A stretch of 8,295 nt of DNA from Actinomycetota bacterium (GTDB lineage Bacteria > Actinomycetota > Acidimicrobiia > Acidimicrobiales > JAMCPL01). This document shows, in pieces, positions 5,440 to 8,295 of this stretch. Each line of letters opens with the position of its first letter. Positions within the stretch are counted from its first letter, which is position 1. The stretch lies in NCBI GenBank assembly GCA_023379725.1, contig JAMCPC010000024.1:1-8295 (forward strand), given 5' to 3'. The position numbers and the translations under genes are program-made. A model generated the notes under the pieces. That model searched no databases. It saw nothing but the letters and a program-made list of their open reading frames with translations, and was not told where the DNA came from.

Positions 5440-5519
5440 CTGTTGGTATTCGCGGGTGTGGCGCATGCGGCGGAGGGGCTGTGGTATTCGTGAAAGTGTG
5501 ACGTATAGAGGTAGGCAGG

Positions 5520-8295
5520 ATGCGTAGTCGCGTGCGTGCTTTGAGTAGGCACGGTTCATGGTTCCTGCACAGGATACTTAGTCTTTTGTCGTACTCGTAC
5601 TTACAGAAGTTCCAGTTTGATGTCTCCTGGGCTATTGCATTTAACGGGTATAGGAGGTGTTCTGAATTAAAAAGGCTTGCATGGAAAAGACTCGTGCGAG
5701 GGTCGAAGCGTCTTGTCATGGTATTAGCACTCTCGTTGGGACCTTTTGCAATCTTTCTTGGATTGTTGGTTACGCTGCTGGTACAGCTGATGAGTCCGCC
5801 CGTAGCTACGCCGACCACAATCATGCTGACCGGTTCAAATTGCAGCACCAGCTCTTTGCAACGGGCACTGGCATCATTCAGATCAGACCCAAAGAGCGAA
5901 CATACTCGTAGTGTAATACATGCAAGCTATACATTGAAGTTAAACTGTTCTAATTCTACTTTTCATATATCTAATCCTGTAGTTGTATCGTCTAATACTA
6001 ATATTGTGGTTGGATCTGGGCAAGGATTGGTGCGATTGGTCGGTGAAGGGCATCATCACAGGCTGTTCACCGTGGAACACGGAGCGCATCTGAGTGTAAA
6101 TGGTGGTGGTAGGCTTGTTGTGGAGGGATTCCAACTGATTGCGGGTGCGGCACCTGGTGATCCAGGTGGTACGATCCCAGGACAGCTGGCAGGATCAGGC
6201 AAAAGTGTATCGAGTTTCTCAAAGTCAGGAGCTGGCACCAAGCCATCCGGGAGTTTTACAGCTGGATCCAAGTCAAGCGTGCATATATTTGCCCTGTCTG
6301 CATGTACCTCAGGCAGTAATTGTTCGAATCAGACGAATCAAGGCTCTACCAGCGGTGGTAGCAGCGGCATCGGCGGCACCAGCGCTGGTCCTTCTGCCGG
6401 CGGCAGTGGTGGTGGTGGTGGTGGTGGTGCATGCAGCAATGGTGGCTCTGGCTATCAAGGTGACTGGGGTAGCAATTATGCCGATGGTACCAATGGTGCC
6501 GATGTAACCAATACCAGCGGAGGTTCTGGCGGTTCGCCCAACGGCGGCGCCGGCAGCGGCGGCGATGCGAGTTCGTGTGGTAGCACTGCTGCCGGCGGCA
6601 GTGTCTGGGGCGGCGGTGGCGGTGGTGGTGGTGGTGAGGGCTATGGTGGTAGCTGGGGCTCTTGGAAGGGTGGCGGTGGCGGTGGCGGTGGCGGCGTAGG
6701 GGCATATGGCGGCTATGGCGCACTCACCCAGAACGGTGAACAAGGCGGTGGTGGCGGCGGACCTGGCGGAGGCGGCTGGAACGGCAGTTCCAGTGGTGCC
6801 GGCGGCGGTGGCGGCGGTGGTGGTGGTCAGGGAGTGTACGAAAGTACTGCTGATGGTGGTGCCGGGAATGGATGTGGGTATAACCCAAATAGTGGCGCTG
6901 ATTCATTGGGGTGCTCTGCAACTAATCCCAGCGGCTCCAACGGTGGTGGCGGCGCTGGTGGCGAGGGTGGCGGCGGCGGCGGCGGTGGTGGTGGAGGATC
7001 CGATGCAGACGGTGCTGGCGGCAGTGGTGGTGGCGGCGGTGGTGGAACCACTGGTGCCTATGGTGGTAATGGTGGTAATGGTTACAATGCCTATGGTGGC
7101 GCTGTCTTTGTGTCATCTGGCAGTACTGCTTATTTTGCTGACATGATCTTTTCCAGTGATACTGCTGCTGGTGGCAACGGTGGCAACGGCGGCGGAGGCG
7201 GCGGAGGCGGCGGAGGCGGCGGAGGCGGCGGAGGCGGCCAGCCCAACGGTGGTGGCGGTGGTGGCGGTGGTGGCGGTAATGGTGGTCCTGGTGGTAATGG
7301 TGGTAATGGTGGTAATGGTTACGGTGGTGCCATCTATAATGCAGGTACCCTGTATCTTTTCAACGTGAGTTTTTCTAGTAACAGTGCTGTTGGTGGGGCC
7401 GGTGGTGGCGGCGGCAACGGCGGTGCAGGTGGCTATCCTGGTGGCAGTACTGGCAGTACTGGCAGTACGGGCAGCCCCGGCAGTGGCAGTGGGTCAAACG
7501 TTTACAATGCTGGTACCATATATGACCTCAACTACTCTGTATTACCGACTTCCAGTGATGATGTGACCGGCGAAACTGTCACATTCTCCACTAGCCAGGG
7601 CAGCATCAGCGGCCTTGCTGGGAATGCCATTACATCCAGCGCAGGAGGTACTGTTACCTTCTCTGACTCTGCGAGTACATTCTCATGCAATGCCACTGTC
7701 CCTTCTTCTGGTGCCGGAACGTGCAGCACATCGTCACTGGTAGCGAGCGGATCGCCGTATGCCTTAACAGCCACCTATGCAAGTTACGTTTATGATTATC
7801 CACCTTTGAATCCTTATGATGTCTCGAAGGACGCAACTACCACTGTTGCTTCCTCTTCACCTGATCCTTCCGTCTACGGGGAGTCTGTTGCCTTCTCAGC
7901 CACTGTCAGCTCCAACTCTCCTGGTTCAGGAACACCGACTGGAACGGTTAGCTTTACATATAGCAGCACGACACTGTGTACAGCTACCCTCTTCTCTGGA
8001 TCTGGAAGTTGTACAGCCAGCCAGAGCACCATGCAAAATGTACCAGCAGGATCGGATACAATCGCAGCGACCTACTCAGGGGACTCGAACTACTTCAACT
8101 CCCACACTACCCTTACCCAGACAGTGAACAAGGACGCAACCGCCACCACGATCACCTCATCTGTGAATCCCTCTGTCACTGGACAGAAAGTCACCTTTAC
8201 GGCCACGGTAGTATCCAACTCTCCTGGTTCAGGAACCCCGACTGGAACGATAGATTTTGAAGAGACAACCGGCACAACCACCACCACAATCTCAG
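5520..8295 (+). CDS. Giant secreted glycine-rich beta-helix protein with Ig-like repeats (3' partial)
   Basis: One uninterrupted frame runs from ATG 5520 to the window end, at least 925 codons, with no stop. GAGG (5508-5511), 8 bases before the ATG, is a good ribosome site, and a TGA lies 7 codons upstream. Order: basic N-terminus (1-65, many R and K), hydrophobic segment (about 66-92, MVLALSLGPFAIFLGLLV), Cys-containing region and strand-rich part (about 108-210) with the beta-helix look LFTVEHGAHLSVNGGGRLVVEGF, Ser/Gly linker, glycine-rich region (about 275-655, more than half Gly by eye), and Ig-like domains from about 675, 770 and 871. Within the Gly region, YGGAVFVSSGSTAYFADMIF (about 524) and YGGAIYNAGTLYLFNVSF (about 601) match the GGAIxNxGxLxxxNxxF coils of surface beta-helix proteins. 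The Ig-like units carry GSGTPTGTVSF and VPAGSDTIAATYSGD. A role in adhesion or matrix is inferred from architecture. The anchor, if C-terminal, lies outside the window. Confidence 0.85.
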   Translation, partial: MRSRVRALSRHGSWFLHRILSLLSYSYLQKFQFDVSWAIAFNGYRRCSELKRLAWKRLVRGSKRLVMVLALSLGPFAIFLGLLVTLLVQLMSPPVATPTTIMLTGSNCSTSSLQRALASFRSDPKSEHTRSVIHASYTLKLNCSNSTFHISNPVVVSSNTNIVVGSGQGLVRLVGEGHHHRLFTVEHGAHLSVNGGGRLVVEGFQLIAGAAPGDPGGTIPGQLAGSGKSVSSFSKSGAGTKPSGSFTAGSKSSVHIFALSACTSGSNCSNQTNQGSTSGGSSGIGGTSAGPSAGGSGGGGGGGACSNGGSGYQGDWGSNYADGTNGADVTNTSGGSGGSPNGGAGSGGDASSCGSTAAGGSVWGGGGGGGGGEGYGGSWGSWKGGGGGGGGGVGAYGGYGALTQNGEQGGGGGGPGGGGWNGSSSGAGGGGGGGGGQGVYESTADGGAGNGCGYNPNSGADSLGCSATNPSGSNGGGGAGGEGGGGGGGGGGGSDADGAGGSGGGGGGGTTGAYGGNGGNGYNAYGGAVFVSSGSTAYFADMIFSSDTAAGGNGGNGGGGGGGGGGGGGGGGGQPNGGGGGGGGGGNGGPGGNGGNGGNGYGGAIYNAGTLYLFNVSFSSNSAVGGAGGGGGNGGAGGYPGGSTGSTGSTGSPGSGSGSNVYNAGTIYDLNYSVLPTSSDDVTGETVTFSTSQGSISGLAGNAITSSAGGTVTFSDSASTFSCNATVPSSGAGTCSTSSLVASGSPYALTATYASYVYDYPPLNPYDVSKDATTTVASSSPDPSVYGESVAFSATVSSNSPGSGTPTGTVSFTYSSTTLCTATLFSGSGSCTASQSTMQNVPAGSDTIAATYSGDSNYFNSHTTLTQTVNKDATATTITSSVNPSVTGQKVTFTATVVSNSPGSGTPTGTIDFEETTGTTTTTIS
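6390..7320 (+). repeat. Glycine-codon low-complexity tract (GGN arrays)
   Basis: Long runs of GGT and GGC, with GGA mainly in one array and GGG rare, encode poly-Gly and GGN/GGS motifs. The coding strand is strongly G-rich. The tract stays in frame throughout and is interrupted by short polar stretches with W, Y, N, D and a few Cys. Confidence 0.9.
7188..7238 (+). repeat. Perfect 9-bp tandem repeat encoding poly-Gly
   Basis: GGCGGCGGA is repeated five times and followed by GGCGGC, 51 bp in all, encoding 17 consecutive glycines. The perfect 9-bp unit contrasts with the mixed GGT/GGC codons around it and suggests recent expansion. Changes in copy number would keep the frame. Confidence 0.9.
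7439..7486 (+). repeat. GSTGST 9-bp repeat array
   Basis: GGCAGTACT-like units repeat about three to four times, encoding GSTGSTGSTGSPGSGSGS. The array links the last Gly-rich coil to the Ig-like part and is probably a flexible spacer. Confidence 0.65.
7827..8129 (+). repeat. Ig-like repeat unit (complete)
   Basis: A 303-bp, 101-residue unit starting KDATTTVASS and ending at TLTQTVN. The next unit starts with KDATATTITSS at 8130. Features such as SVYGESVAFSATV, PTGTVSF and AATYSGDSNY are typical of bacterial Ig-like domains of the Big_3 type. A 36-bp segment (7911-7946) is nearly identical to the next unit. Confidence 0.8.
8130..8295 (+). repeat. Ig-like repeat unit (cut by window end)
   Basis: Second copy of the 303-bp unit, 55 codons visible plus one base. 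It carries PSVTGQKVTFTATV and PTGTIDF. The 36 bases at 8214-8249 match 7911-7946 with one difference, while the rest has diverged. Confidence 0.8.

Larger units (their letters stand above)
5028..5519. other. Divergent non-coding region between tRNA-Thr and the giant surface-protein gene
   Basis: No gene is supported in this stretch. It contains the tRNA promoter, a duplicated palindromic element (5049-5084 and 5123-5158), an AT-rich segment (about 5215-5400) with a perfect TATAAT, and a roughly 115-base leader with a long-range hairpin in front of the large gene. The nonamer TGGTATTCG occurs twice in the leader (5444-5452 and 5482-5490). Confidence 0.6.

Noticed and set aside
5342..5848. Minus-strand 168-codon open frame upstream of the giant gene
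   Set aside because: It overlaps the ribosome site and membrane segment of the giant gene, shows no family features and has low-complexity composition.
6309..7116. Minus-strand open frames rich in poly-His, poly-Pro or poly-Thr across the glycine tract
   Set aside because: They are complements of GGN arrays, with no domain content or ribosome sites; the plus-strand frame is continuous and carries recognisable domains on both sides.
7188..7238. CRISPR-like array
   Set aside because: The repeats are 9-bp, contiguous, without spacers and in frame with a glycine tract.
6390..7320. PE_PGRS family protein
   Set aside because: The Gly repeats are similar in style, but there is no N-terminal PE domain; a membrane segment and beta-helix coils are present instead.
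6139..7566. Plus-strand Ala/Val-rich open frames in the glycine tract
   Set aside because: They are +1 or +2 readings of GGT/GGC repeats. They break repeatedly, while the frame starting at 5520 stays open for over 900 codons.

Overview
The window (8295 bp) looks like a bacterial chromosome, and I infer an actinobacterium with moderate GC, possibly a relative of the acidophilic Acidimicrobiia. The clues are indirect: a GDSL/SGNH protein resembling an actinobacterial family as I remember it, a membrane PIN-TRAM protein, a TANNNT box at exactly -12 to -7 of a start codon (the layout of actinobacterial leaderless genes), and a secreted beta-helix/Ig-like protein. No search was run, so the lineage is a working guess.

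Layout. 2-541 (+): 3' end of pntB, the NADP-binding domain of the proton-translocating transhydrogenase. 542-682: convergent gap with two hairpins and a 21-bp direct repeat. 683-1753 (-): four-helix membrane PIN-TRAM protein with a degraded PIN active site. 1864-2991 (-): EAL-domain cyclic-di-GMP phosphodiesterase with a G8 homopolymer and a duplicated segment in its N-terminal linker. 2992-3423: AT-rich divergent gap without a gene. 3424-4821 (+): SGNH/GDSL-fold protein whose catalytic Ser and His are both replaced, followed by a Pro-rich tail. 4953-5027 (-): tRNA-Thr(UGU), with a palindromic element duplicated 74 bp apart at its promoter side. 5028-5519: non-coding, containing the likely promoter and leader of the next gene. 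5520 to beyond the window end (+): a very large secreted protein, at least 925 residues, made of a long basic N-terminus, one hydrophobic segment, a beta-helix-like part, a long glycine-rich part, and tandem Ig-like domains.

How the genes relate. The EAL and PIN-TRAM genes are codirectional, but each seems to have its own promoter-like box. The EAL protein would lower cyclic-di-GMP, a signal that often controls adhesion and matrix, and the giant glycine-rich protein is a plausible adhesin or matrix protein. Linking the two is inference from proximity only. The most striking points are the two enzyme folds with lost catalytic residues (SGNH and PIN), the slippage-prone G8 tract in the EAL gene, the paired palindromes at the tRNA promoter, and the modular, repeat-rich surface protein.
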